Of a DNA stretch of 64,000 bases, positions 25,309-34,263 are shown piece by piece. Origin of the DNA: DATKAS01 sp963733765. GTDB taxonomy: Bacteria; Actinomycetota; Acidimicrobiia; Acidimicrobiales; DATKAS01. Below the pieces are notes generated by a model. The model made no database searches, was not told the DNA's origin, and worked only from the letters and a program-made list of their open reading frames with translations. The position numbers were made by a program, and so were the translations under genes. Numbering within the stretch: the stretch's first letter is position 1; every line of letters begins with the position of its first letter. The stretch spans positions 1,922,001 to 1,986,000 of the forward strand of contig CAVTEI010000003.1 of the NCBI GenBank assembly GCA_963733765.1. The letters run 5' to 3'.

Positions 25309-26937
25309 ATGCTCCGTCACCTCTGGGTGTGCACGGCGTGCGTCACGGCGTCGGTGCTGTCCGTCACTCCTGCGCTCGCCGCCGAAGACCTGCAGGGTCC
25401 GAGCCAGGTGCACTACGCGCCGCCCGTCGACGGCCCGATCATCGATCACTTCCGCGCACCGGCGGCGAGATGGGCGGCGGGCAACCGAGGCATCGACTAC
25501 GAGGCGATCCCCGGCGAAGCGGTCCTCGCGTCGGCTGACGGCACCGTCGAGTTCGCGGGCCAAGTCGGCGGCACGTTGCACGTCGTCGTCAAACACGCGG
25601 ACGGTCTCCGCACGAGCTATTCGTTCCTTGCCTCGGTCTCGGTGATCGAGGGCCAGCAACTCGCGCGCGGCACACCGGTCGGCCGCGCCGGAGCGTCGGT
25701 GCACTTCGGCGTGCGGCTCGGCGACACCTATCTCGATCCCGAGCTCGTGCTCGAGGGCCGCGCCTTCGGCGTGCGCCTCGTGCCGGTCGAGGACCAGACA
25801 GAAGCAGAACGGCGGCTCGGCGAGATGGTGCGCGACGCGTTCGTCGACGAATGGGCCGCCGGCGGCGGTGGTGGTGTGCCCGCCGCTGTCGTGGGGTGGT
25901 TGCGCGACACCGCGGATCCGGCCGAGCTGTTGCGTTTGGCCATCCACTACACCAAGGCCGTGTCGGTGCCGGTGCACATCGCGTCGGCAGGCTTCGCGGT
26001 CGCGCGGTGGTACCGACAGCGGACGACGTGCACCGCGAGCGATGGCGTCACCGCGATCGCGGAGCAACCCGTCGGCGACCACATCGTGGTGCTCGTCGCC
26101 GGGTTTGGGTCGTCGAGCGAGTCGGGCGCGGGCATCGACGGGGTCGACTTCGAGACGATCGGCATCCCCGTCGACCGGGTGATGCGGTTCTCCTACAACG
26201 GCGGACGCGTACCCGGCTCATCCAGCGGCGCGAGCGGGCCGTTCGCCGCGCTCGACACGACGACCTACACGACCTTCGACAGCCAGCGACCGCTCGACGA
26301 GGCCGCGGAGCGTCTCCGTCAGACACTCGAGCAGGTCGCGGCCGAGAACCCCGGCGCCCCGATCGATGTGATCGGCCATTCGCAGGGCGGAGTGGTCGCG
26401 CTCCGCGCACTCCAGCTCGGGGCCGCCGCCGGATCCCCGCCCGTGGGCGTCCGTCTCGTGACGATCGCGTCCCCGCACCGGGGAGACACGCTCGCGACCG
26501 GCGCTGACCTGCTGTCGCGCAGCCCCCTCCACGAGCTCGCGCTCGACGGTGCGGAGATCGCGATCCCGCAGTTCGCCGACGATGTGCACGACGACGGGTC
26601 GGCCCACGACCTCTCAGCGGCGTCGGCGTTCATGGACGACTACCAATCGCGCGGGTTGCCGCCCGGGGTGTTCGCGGTGTCGATCGGCGGTCGCTGGGAT
26701 CCGGTGGTGCCAGCGCGCGATGCGCGCCTCGACGGTGCCGCACACATCACTGTCGATGTCGGGGGCGTTGCCGCCCATGGCCGGCTGCCGTCCGCCGATG
26801 TCGTCACGACACAAGTCGCGCTGGCGGTTCGAGGAGCCCGACCGACCTGCGAGGGTCTGCTCGACGCACTCACCGACCACCTCGCTTCCGACGCCGTGGC
26901 CACGGCCGAGGACCTCGTCGCCCTTGGGTTGGGATGA
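25309..26937 (+). CDS. Secreted degenerate LytM/M23 domain fused to alpha/beta hydrolase
   Basis: A 542-residue exported protein. A signal peptide covers residues 1-25 (ending PALAAED). Residues about 30-150 fold like an M23 LytM domain: GIDYEAIPGEAVLASADGTV, VVVKHADGL and GRAGASVHFGVRLGDTYLDP. The zinc motif HxxxD is altered to Asn59-RGI-Asp63 and HxH to Ser130-Val-His132, so peptidase activity is unlikely. Residues about 260-500 are an alpha/beta hydrolase with GHSQGGVVALRAL (nucleophile Ser358), TIASPHRGDTLATG and a late His in VAAHGRLPSADV. Its place before rpsB is where other actinobacteria carry a simple M23 peptidase. Lipase, esterase or amidase activity is inferred only. A 13-base tandem repeat lies over the stop codon. 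Confidence 0.85.
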   Translation: MLRHLWVCTACVTASVLSVTPALAAEDLQGPSQVHYAPPVDGPIIDHFRAPAARWAAGNRGIDYEAIPGEAVLASADGTVEFAGQVGGTLHVVVKHADGLRTSYSFLASVSVIEGQQLARGTPVGRAGASVHFGVRLGDTYLDPELVLEGRAFGVRLVPVEDQTEAERRLGEMVRDAFVDEWAAGGGGGVPAAVVGWLRDTADPAELLRLAIHYTKAVSVPVHIASAGFAVARWYRQRTTCTASDGVTAIAEQPVGDHIVVLVAGFGSSSESGAGIDGVDFETIGIPVDRVMRFSYNGGRVPGSSSGASGPFAALDTTTYTTFDSQRPLDEAAERLRQTLEQVAAENPGAPIDVIGHSQGGVVALRALQLGAAAGSPPVGVRLVTIASPHRGDTLATGADLLSRSPLHELALDGAEIAIPQFADDVHDDGSAHDLSAASAFMDDYQSRGLPPGVFAVSIGGRWDPVVPARDARLDGAAHITVDVGGVAAHGRLPSADVVTTQVALAVRGARPTCEGLLDALTDHLASDAVATAEDLVALGLG

Positions 26938-26958
26938 CCCGCTGTGATGACCCGCTGT
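26933..26958. repeat. Two-copy 13-bp tandem repeat over a stop codon
   Basis: GATGACCCGCTGT occurs twice in direct succession (26933-26945 and 26946-26958), followed by GATGG. The first copy includes the TGA stop of the preceding gene. It may be a natural small duplication or an assembly artefact. The remaining gap to rpsB contains TACACT at 26986-26991, a possible -10 box, but I see no matching -35 at standard spacing. Confidence 0.6.
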
Positions 26959-27104
26959 GATGGAGGCGCACCAGGGTCAACCGTCTACACTGGCCGGGCT
27001 CCGAGGGTCCCCTCGAGCACCACCTACACCATCACCCGTGCCCACCCGCGGTCGCCAGCAGGCGAAGGGTGCGGGCTTCGTCGAACCGCCGGGAGGAGAG
27101 CACC

Positions 27105-28172
27105 ATGGCGCCTGTCGTCACCATGAAGCAGCTGCTCGAGGCTGGCGTTCACTTCGGACACCAGACTCGCCGCTGGAATCCCAAGATGCAGCGCTTCATC
27201 TTCGGAGAGCGCAACGGCATCTACATCATCGATCTCCAGCAGACGCTGGCGCGGATCGAGACGGCCTACTCCTTCGTCCGCGATCTCGTCGCCGACGGCG
27301 GCTCCGTGCTCTTCATCGGCACGAAGAAGCAGGCGCAGGACCCGATCCAGTCCTACGCCGAGCGCTGCGGTATGCCCTACGTCAACGAGCGCTGGCTGGG
27401 CGGCATGCTCACGAACTTCGAGACGATCGCGAAGCGCGTCGAGAAGATGCAGGAGTACGAGCGCATGCGCGCGACCGGTGAGTTCGATGCGATGCCCAAG
27501 AAAGAGGCGCTGATTCTCGGCCGCGAGCTCGTGAAGCTGCAGCGCAACCTCGGCGGGCTGCGCAGCATGACCAAGCTGCCGGAAGCCGTGTTCATCCTCG
27601 ACACGAAGAAGGAGCACATCGCCGTCACCGAGGCGAACAAGCTCCACTTGCCGATCGTGGCTGTCGTCGACACGAACTGTGATCCCGACGTCATCCAGTA
27701 CGTGATCCCGGGCAACGACGACGCGATCCGATCCGGCACCCTGATGTGCCGGATCCTCGCCGACGCGGTCGATGAGGGCCGGTTCATCGCCGCCCGCCGC
27801 AACCCGCGTGCCGCCGGCGGCCCGCCGCCCCGCGACGCGGCCGACGACGCCCGTATCGCCGCCGAGCAGGCTGAGGCTCGCAAGCAGGCCGCGGCTGCCG
27901 CGGCCGACCGCGAAGCCCGCGTCCTCGCCGCTCGTCAGAAGGCGCTCACCGAGGAAGAGCAACCGGCCGCTGAGCCCGCGACGGCTGAATCGGCGAGCGC
28001 CGAGCCCGCGACGGCCGAGCCCGTCGCAGTTGAGGTCGACGCGCCCGTCGCCGCCGAGGTCGACGCGCCCGCCGCTGAGGCGCCCGGTGAGGAATCCGTC
28101 GCCACTGAGGTCGAGGCGCCCGCGGGCGACATCGCACCCGCGGCATCCGCTACCGAATCCACTGAGGAGTGA
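27105..28172 (+). CDS. rpsB: 30S ribosomal protein S2
   Basis: Component of the small ribosomal subunit, recruited with S1-type contacts late in assembly. Residues 1-235 are canonical S2: MKQLLEAGVHFGHQTRRWNP, FGERNGIYIIDLQQTL, FIGTKKQAQDPIQ, RWLGGMLTNF and LPIVAVVDTNCDPD. Residues about 240-355 are an Ala/Glu/Pro-rich acidic extension, long even among actinobacterial S2 proteins. ATG 27105 follows GGGAGGAGAG; an earlier in-frame start at 27069 would add 12 residues without a good ribosome-binding site. It heads the rpsB-tsf-pyrH-frr cluster, with tsf starting 9 bases downstream. Confidence 0.97.
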   Translation: MAPVVTMKQLLEAGVHFGHQTRRWNPKMQRFIFGERNGIYIIDLQQTLARIETAYSFVRDLVADGGSVLFIGTKKQAQDPIQSYAERCGMPYVNERWLGGMLTNFETIAKRVEKMQEYERMRATGEFDAMPKKEALILGRELVKLQRNLGGLRSMTKLPEAVFILDTKKEHIAVTEANKLHLPIVAVVDTNCDPDVIQYVIPGNDDAIRSGTLMCRILADAVDEGRFIAARRNPRAAGGPPPRDAADDARIAAEQAEARKQAAAAAADREARVLAARQKALTEEEQPAAEPATAESASAEPATAEPVAVEVDAPVAAEVDAPAAEAPGEESVATEVEAPAGDIAPAASATESTEE

Positions 28173-28181
28173 AAGACCCCG

Positions 28182-28977
28182 ATGGCTGAGTTCACCGCCA
28201 AGGACGTCCAAGAGGTTCGTCAGGCCACGGGCGCCGGCATGCTCGACAGCAAGAAGGCGCTCGAGGAGACGAACGGTGACAAGGAAGAGGCGATGCAGCT
28301 GCTGCGCGAGCGTGGCTTGGCTGCGTCTGCGAAGCGCGCCGATCGTGACAACACGCAGGGCGCTGTGGCCCTGGTGATCTCGGGTGATGCCGCCGCGATG
28401 GTCGAGCTGAAGTGTGAGACCGACTTCGTTGCGAAGTCCGAACAGTTCAACGCTGTCGCAAACGACCTCGCTCAAGCAGTGGTTGCGGGTGGCCCCGACG
28501 CCGCCAGTCAGCGCTCGGGCGATCTCGACGAGCTGAAGATCTCGCTCAAGGAGAACATCGAGCTCGGCCGCGTCGTGCAGTTCGTGAAGGGCGCTGGGAA
28601 CGTTCTCGACAGCTACCTGCACGTGCAGAGTGAGCGAGGCGTGAACGGCGTGCTCGTCGAGACGTCAGGAACCTCGCAGGAGGTCGCACACGACATCGCG
28701 GTCCACATCGCGTTCGCGCGCCCGAAGTACCTCACGCGCGACGAGGTGCCCGCGGAGGACGTAGAGAAGGAGCGCGGCGACGCTCGAGGCGATCACGCGA
28801 AACGAGGGAAAGCCCGAGCAGGCGATCTCGAAGATCGTCGAGGGGCGCCTCAACGGCTACTTCAAGGACCTGGTTCTGCTCGACCAGCCGTTCGCAAAGG
28901 ACGACAAGAAGTCGGTGCGCGACGTGATCGGCTCGGGCTCGATCATCCGGTTCGCCCAGATCGAGATCGGCGCCTGA
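28182..28977 (+). CDS. tsf: Elongation factor Ts, interrupted by a single-base frameshift
   Basis: Nucleotide-exchange factor for EF-Tu. The N-terminal domain is classical (FTAKDVQEVRQATGAGMLDS, KKALEETNGDKEEAMQLLRE), followed by the core (ELKCETDFVAKSEQF, AVHIAFARPKYLTRDEVP). Just after EDVEKER the frame slips: deleting one G at 28776-28777 (gcgCGGcg) restores ATLEAITRNEGKPEQAISK and on to IRFAQIEIGA, ending at TGA 28975-28977. Corrected length is about 264 residues, normal for the family. Without correction the reading frame runs on into pyrH and gives a false tsf-pyrH fusion. Because tsf is essential, sequence error is by far the best explanation. Confidence 0.93.
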
Positions 28978-28985
28978 GCCGCCCA

Positions 28986-29729
28986 GTGAGCGACGACGGC
29001 GAACGCAAACCTCAGGCCCGCTGGAAGCGGGTGGTGCTGAAGCTCTCGGGAGAGGCGTTCGCCGAATCGAGCGGATACGGCATCGACGGCAACGTCGTCG
29101 AGCAGATTGCGAGCGAGATCGTCGACGTCCGCACGAACCTCGGTGTCGACATGGCGGTCGTGGTCGGCGGCGGCAACATCTGGCGGGGCATGCGCGGTGC
29201 GGGAAGCGGTATGGACCGCGCGCAGTCGGACTACATGGGGATGCTCGCCACGCTGATCAACGCACTCGCCCTCCAGGATGCACTGGAGCGGCTCCATCAG
29301 GAGACGCGCGTGCAGACCGCGATCGAGATGGCGAAGGTCGCAGAGCCCTACATCCGACGACGCGCGATCCGGCACCTCGAGAAGGGCCGCGTCGTGATCT
29401 TCGCGGGCGGCACGGGCAACCCGTACTTCACCACCGACACCACCGCGGCCTTGAGGGCGGCCGAGATCGAGGCAGAGGCGATCCTGAAGGGCACGCATTC
29501 GGGGGTCGACGGCGTGTACACCGCGGATCCCAAGCTCGACTCGACGGCCACGCGCTTCGATCGCGTGTCGTACATCGAGGTGCTCAACCGCGGTCTGAAG
29601 GTCATGGACTCCACGGCGATCACGTTCTGCATGGACAACAAGCTTCCGATCGTGGTGTTCGACCTCATGGAGCCGGGCAACATCCGGTCGGTGCTCGAAG
29701 GTGCGCACATCGGTACGCTGGTCTCTTAG
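28986..29729 (+). CDS. pyrH: UMP kinase
   Basis: Phosphorylates UMP to UDP in pyrimidine nucleotide synthesis; a hexameric amino-acid-kinase-fold enzyme unlike eukaryotic UMP/CMP kinases. The 247 residues include VVLKLSGEAFAE, AVVVGGGNIWRGM, DYMGMLATLINALALQDALE, FAGGTGNPYFTTDTTAALRA and the C-terminal KVMDSTAITFCMDNKLPIVV. GTG 28986 starts 8 bases after the true tsf stop. Position between tsf and frr is standard. Confidence 0.95.
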   Translation: MSDDGERKPQARWKRVVLKLSGEAFAESSGYGIDGNVVEQIASEIVDVRTNLGVDMAVVVGGGNIWRGMRGAGSGMDRAQSDYMGMLATLINALALQDALERLHQETRVQTAIEMAKVAEPYIRRRAIRHLEKGRVVIFAGGTGNPYFTTDTTAALRAAEIEAEAILKGTHSGVDGVYTADPKLDSTATRFDRVSYIEVLNRGLKVMDSTAITFCMDNKLPIVVFDLMEPGNIRSVLEGAHIGTLVS

Positions 29730-29735
29730 ATCCGT

Positions 29736-29761
29736 CCGTCACCCTGTCCAGTACGTGACGG
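29736..29761. other. Small hairpin between pyrH and frr
   Basis: CCGTCAC (29736-29742) pairs perfectly with GTGACGG (29755-29761) around a 12-base loop, within the 48-base gap before frr. There is no U-tract, so it is more likely an mRNA processing or stability element than a terminator, if it functions at all. Confidence 0.35.
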
Positions 29762-29777
29762 CGTAGGGTCGTACGCC

Positions 29778-30341
29778 ATGATCGACGAGACGTTGCTCGA
29801 CACGATGGAGAAGATGGAGAAGGCCGTCGAGCACGCTCGTGCCCACTTCGGAACCGTTCGAACCGGCCGTGCGTCGCCGGCGCTCGTCGAGAAGCTGATG
29901 GTCTCGTACTACGGCTCCGACGTTCCGTTGCAGCAACTCGCCGGCTTCACCGTCCCCGAGGCGCGTCTTCTCGTCGTGCAGCCGTACGACAAAGGCAAGG
30001 ACGTGATGGCCGCGATCGAGAAGGCGATCCGCAACTCCGATCTCGGCATCAACCCGAGCACCGACGGTGTGGTGATCCGGCTTGCGTTTCCTCCGCTCAC
30101 CGAGGAGCGGCGCAAGGAGTTCGTGAAGGTCGTGAAGCACATGGCCGAAGAGGGCCGTGTTGCCGTCCGCAACATCCGGCGCGACGCCCGCAAGCACCTC
30201 GAGTCGGCGGAGAAGGCGGGCGACATCTCGCACGACGAGCTCGACCGTGCGGAGAAGGAGCTCGACAAGCTCACACACGAGCACGTCGAGGAGATCGACA
30301 AGGCGCTGCAGCACAAAGAGCACGAATTGCTCGAGGTGTGA
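29778..30341 (+). CDS. frr: Ribosome recycling factor
   Basis: Splits post-termination ribosomes together with EF-G. The 187-residue protein has the family length and motifs: TMEKMEKAVEHARAHFGTVR, TGRASPALVEKLMVSYYG, LLVVQPYDKGKDVMAAIEKA, SDLGINPSTDGVVIRLAFP, LTEERRKEFVKVVK and AVRNIRRDARKHLES. Start ATG 29778. cdsA follows 30 bases downstream behind its own AGGAGG. Confidence 0.96.
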   Translation: MIDETLLDTMEKMEKAVEHARAHFGTVRTGRASPALVEKLMVSYYGSDVPLQQLAGFTVPEARLLVVQPYDKGKDVMAAIEKAIRNSDLGINPSTDGVVIRLAFPPLTEERRKEFVKVVKHMAEEGRVAVRNIRRDARKHLESAEKAGDISHDELDRAEKELDKLTHEHVEEIDKALQHKEHELLEV

Positions 30342-30371
30342 GTGCTTTGTCCCGATCCCAGGAGGCTTTTC

Positions 30372-31721
30372 ATGGCTGAGGACGAGAGCGGCTTTCGACC
30401 GCCCGACGACGAGCCCGAAGGAATCCGGCTCGTCGGGCCAACCGACCCACCCTTGAAGTTTCCCGAGCGCGGCTCAGACGACACGACTGCACTCCCGCAT
30501 TGGTCGGAGCCAGCGACCGGTGAGATGCCACGGATGCTCTTCGACGAAGAGCCCGCCGAGCCCGACCAAGAGCTCGAGGCGTGGTCGTCCTTCGCCGCGA
30601 CACCCCGCTGGCGCAGCTCAGCTGACGACTGGGACGACGACACCGACCTGTCCGAGCTCGGGGATGCCGAGACGAACATCGGCGCACTCGACTCGAGCCG
30701 CGACGACCGCGCCGATGTCTTCGTGTTCGACGACACGACCGAGCCGCCCACTGATCCCGCGCCCGCGGTGACCCCGATCCGGACGGGGACGCGCAGCGCA
30801 CCCCCGGCCGCACCTGCAGCAGCGGCCGCGAGCAAGACGACGACCGCGCGCAAACAGTCGCCGTCCCCACCTCGCCCCGGCGGCGGTTCGGGAGGGGGCA
30901 CAGGCGGCCCCACCGCGGACCGCGACCTTCCCGTGGCCATCGGCGTCGGCGTCGCGCTGGCGGTGGTCGCGCTCGTGCTGTTCTCGATCGGACCGGGTGC
31001 GGCGATGGGACTGGTCACGCTGGTGATCGCAGCCGCCGCGGCCGAGTTCTACGCCGCGATGCAGAAGGTCGCGTACCGCCCAGCCACCCTGCTCGGCATC
31101 GTCGCGTGTGCCGGCTTGCCGCTGGCCACCTACTGGCGAGGCGAAGCCGCGATCCCGCTCGTGCTCATGTTGAGCGTCGTGTTCGGGTTGCTCTGGTTCC
31201 TGCTGGCGGCCGAGGACGTCCGCCCCGTCCCCAACCTCGCGGTGACGCTCCTCGGCGTCGTCTACGTCGGATTGCTCGGGTCGTTCGCGGCGCTGTTGCT
31301 GAAGTTCCCGAACGGCGTCGGCATGTTGCTCGGAGCGATCATCGCCACGGTCGCCTACGACGTCGGCGGCCTGTTCGTCGGGTCGAGCGCAGGGCGGTCA
31401 CACCTTTCGCCGAACGTCAGCCCGAACAAGACCTACGAAGGTCTCGCCGGCGGCATGCTCATGGCCATCCTCGCTGCGGTCGTCATCTGCGGCCGGTTCG
31501 TGCCGTGGGACAACTTGGGCGACTCCATCAAGCTCGGCATCGTCGTCGCGATCGCAGCACCGCTCGGCGACCTGTGCGAGTCGATGATCAAGCGCGACCT
31601 CGGCATCAAGGACATGGGGACGATCCTCCCCGGCCACGGCGGCATCCTCGACCGTTTCGACGCGCTGCTCTTCGTCCTGCCGTCCGTCTACTACCTAGCT
31701 CTCGTCACCGACCTCTTCTGA
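30372..31721 (+). CDS. cdsA: Phosphatidate cytidylyltransferase with long N-terminal extension
   Basis: Makes CDP-diacylglycerol from CTP and phosphatidate, the branch point of phospholipid synthesis, in the membrane. Residues about 190-449 are the multi-helix CdsA domain, ending with the full signature SMIKRDLGIKDMGTILPGHG followed by GILDRFD. Residues 1-185 are an unusual hydrophilic acidic, Pro/Ala-rich extension (WDDDTDLSELGDAE, then a PSPPRPGGGSGGGTGG linker). ATG 30372 is chosen because CCAGGAGGC precedes it; a GTG at 30342 lies at the frr stop. Extensions of this type occur in other actinobacterial CdsA proteins, but this one is long. Confidence 0.93.
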   Translation: MAEDESGFRPPDDEPEGIRLVGPTDPPLKFPERGSDDTTALPHWSEPATGEMPRMLFDEEPAEPDQELEAWSSFAATPRWRSSADDWDDDTDLSELGDAETNIGALDSSRDDRADVFVFDDTTEPPTDPAPAVTPIRTGTRSAPPAAPAAAAASKTTTARKQSPSPPRPGGGSGGGTGGPTADRDLPVAIGVGVALAVVALVLFSIGPGAAMGLVTLVIAAAAAEFYAAMQKVAYRPATLLGIVACAGLPLATYWRGEAAIPLVLMLSVVFGLLWFLLAAEDVRPVPNLAVTLLGVVYVGLLGSFAALLLKFPNGVGMLLGAIIATVAYDVGGLFVGSSAGRSHLSPNVSPNKTYEGLAGGMLMAILAAVVICGRFVPWDNLGDSIKLGIVVAIAAPLGDLCESMIKRDLGIKDMGTILPGHGGILDRFDALLFVLPSVYYLALVTDLF

Positions 31722-31766
31722 CGCGGCCGCCGGCCGGCGCGGCGGCGGGCCGCGTAGGCTGCGTCG

Positions 31767-32931
31767 GTGGGCACGCAGGTGGCCGTCGCCGGCTCGACCG
31801 GCTCGATCGGAGTGCAGACCCTCGAGGTCGTGGCGGCCGAGCCCGACCGGTTCGAGGTGTGGGGCATCGGCGCGTCTACCTCAGTCGAGAAGCTCGTCGA
31901 GCAGGCGAGGCGGGTACGTCCACAGGTCGTCGCGATCGCTGATCCGACGCACGAAGCCACACTCCGCGAACAGCTGCCCGACTGTGACGTCAGGGCGGGG
32001 AGCGATGCGCTCGCGTCGCTCGCCGAGGGCGCTGACGTCGTGGTCAACGGGGTCGTTGGCTTTGCCGGCCTTCCCGTCACCATGGCGACGTTGTTGGCCG
32101 GCAAGCGTCTCGCGCTCGCGAACAAGGAGTCGCTGATCGCCGCGGGCCCCGTGGTCGCTGCTGCTCGGCGCACATCCGGCGCGGAGCTCGTACCAGTCGA
32201 TTCTGAGCACTGTGCGGTGCACCAATGCCTGCGCGCCGAGCGCGACCTTGGGAGGCGCCGATCTGGCGCGGATCGTGCTCACCGCGAGTGGGGGTCCGTT
32301 CCGGGGTCGCAACCGGACCGACCTCGCACAGGTCACCGTGAACGACGCCCTCGCCCATCCGACCTGGAGCATGGGCCCGAAGATCACGGTGGATTCGTCG
32401 ACGCTCATGAACAAGGGGCTCGAGGTGATCGAGGCCCATGAGCTGTTCGACGCCCCCTACGACCAGATCGAGGTCGTCGTCCACCCGCAGTCGATCGTGC
32501 ATTCGATGGTGGAGTTCACCGACGGAGCGACCGTTGCCCAGCTCTCAATGCCCGACATGCGCCTGCCGATTGGCTATGCGTTGGCCTACCCCGAACGCAT
32601 CTCGACGCCCTTCGGGCGGATGGACTGGGCGGCGACCGGCCGGCTCGACTTCGAGGCGCCCGACCTCGAGACGTTCGGCTGCCTGCGCCTGGCCTATGAG
32701 GCCGGGCGGCTCGGCGGAACCGCCCCAGCCTGGCTGAACGCCGGGAACGAGGTCGCCGTCGCCGCCTTCCTCGACGGGCGCATACCGTGGATTGCCATCT
32801 CCGACGTCCTCAGCGAGGTGCTTTCCAGGCATGATGGGAACTCGGCCGACTCCATCGACGCTGTGATCGAAGCTGACCGCACTGCCCGGGCCACGGCCGC
32901 CCAGGTGATCGAGCGGCGGCAGGCGGCCTAG
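31767..32931 (+). CDS. dxr: 1-deoxy-D-xylulose 5-phosphate reductoisomerase, with a frameshift
   Basis: Second step of the non-mevalonate (MEP) isoprenoid pathway: NADPH-dependent conversion of DXP to MEP. Seen: the NADPH loop AVAGSTGSIGVQTLEV, GVVGFAGLPVTM, LANKESLIAAGP and the metal-binding PVDSEHCAVHQCL; then in the next frame LTASGGPFRGR, MGPKITVDSSTLMNKGLEVI, HPQSIVHSMVEF and LNAGNEVAVAAFL. The frame shifts at the GGG 32250-32252; removing one G gives DLGGADLARIVLTASGG. Corrected length is about 387 residues. Start is GTG 31767. ispG, of the same pathway, lies two genes downstream. Confidence 0.92.
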
Positions 32932-32954
32932 GCGGAAAGGGAGCACATCACACG

Positions 32955-34244
32955 ATGACCGACACCCAGGTACCGGGAGCACAGACCCCCGGGGCCGAGC
33001 AGCCGCCCGAGCAGCCTCGGTCGGTCGTCGGCTTGGTGCTCCTCGTCGCGGGCATCGTCGCCTTGGGCGTGCTCGGGTCGGTGTCGGCCGTGATCGTCGT
33101 GCTCGCCCTTCTCGTGATGATCTTCATGCACGAGCTGGGCCACTACCTCACCGCCCGGTCCGCGGGCATGAAGGTCACCGAGTTCTTCCTCGGCTTCGGC
33201 CCCCGCATCGGGTCATTTCGCAAGGGGGAGACCGAGTACGGGCTGAAGGCGATCCCCGCCGGCGCGTACGTGCGGATCATCGGGATGCACAACCTCGATC
33301 CCGTCGAGCCGGAGGACGAGGCGCGCGCCTACAAGAACAAGCCGTACTGGCGGAAGATGAGCGTCGCTTCGGCCGGCTCGATGATGCACTTCCTGATGGC
33401 GGCGCTCCTGCTGTTCACGCTGTTCGCGACCTATGGCCAGCGCAGCGAGGACAACTGGACGGTCGGAGCGATCTCGCGGCTCGGCAACACGAACACGAGC
33501 CCGGCGCTCGAAGCCGGCCTCGAGATCGGCGATCGCATCGTCGAGGTCGACGGCATCCCGGTCACGACGTTCGACGCGACGGTCGACCTGATCCAGGCGC
33601 GACCGGGCCAGCAGGTGGTGCTCCTGGTCGAGCGTGACGGCGAGACCTTCGAGACCGCGACCACGCTCGAGGAGCGCAACCCCGAGGGGGAGCCGGTCGG
33701 GTTCCTCGGCGTCGGCCCGACGTTCCCATACGAGAGCCAGTCGATCCTGTCCGCCGCGAAGAACACCGGCGTCATGTTCAAGACGCTCACGACCGAGACG
33801 CTCGGGGCGCTCGGCTCGTTCTTCTCGCCGAGCGGGATGTCCGACTACGTCGACACCCTGCTGGGACGGCCGGCGACGTCGACCGACACGGGATCGAGCT
33901 CGGACGAGGAAAGCCAGGGCGATCGCCCGCTGTCGCCGGTCGGCGCCGTGCGGATCGCCTCCCAGGCCGCCGACGCCGGTCTGCCGGAACTGCTCTGGTT
34001 CCTGGTCGTCATCAACATGTTCGTGGGCATCTTCAACCTGATCCCGTTGCTTCCGCTCGACGGTGGCCACATCGCGATCGGCACCTACGAGAAGATCCGA
34101 TCCCGCAAGGGCAAGCGGTACGAGGTCGACGTCGCCAAGCTGATGCCGCTCACCTACGCGGTGGTCCTGTTCATGGGATTCGTCTTCGTGTCTTCGCTGT
34201 GGCTCGACCTTTCCGACCCGCTGCGCAACCCGTTCGGGCAGTGA
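32955..34244 (+). CDS. Site-2 protease family zinc metalloprotease (RseP/Rip1-like)
   Basis: Intramembrane protease that cleaves anti-sigma factors or other membrane proteins. The 429-residue protein has transmembrane helices near residues 25-60, 135-160, 345-375 and 400-420. The zinc site HELGH is at about residue 58, a PDZ domain lies at about 170-250 (GLEIGDRIVEVDGIPVTTF), and the second metal motif LIPLLPLDGGHIAIG is at about 360. A Ser/Asp/Glu-rich insert separates PDZ and the last helices. Location between dxr and ispG is the same as Rip1 in mycobacteria. Start ATG 32955. Confidence 0.93.
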   Translation: MTDTQVPGAQTPGAEQPPEQPRSVVGLVLLVAGIVALGVLGSVSAVIVVLALLVMIFMHELGHYLTARSAGMKVTEFFLGFGPRIGSFRKGETEYGLKAIPAGAYVRIIGMHNLDPVEPEDEARAYKNKPYWRKMSVASAGSMMHFLMAALLLFTLFATYGQRSEDNWTVGAISRLGNTNTSPALEAGLEIGDRIVEVDGIPVTTFDATVDLIQARPGQQVVLLVERDGETFETATTLEERNPEGEPVGFLGVGPTFPYESQSILSAAKNTGVMFKTLTTETLGALGSFFSPSGMSDYVDTLLGRPATSTDTGSSSDEESQGDRPLSPVGAVRIASQAADAGLPELLWFLVVINMFVGIFNLIPLLPLDGGHIAIGTYEKIRSRKGKRYEVDVAKLMPLTYAVVLFMGFVFVSSLWLDLSDPLRNPFGQ

Positions 34245-34263
34245 TCGGCGCGGTGACCCCGCG

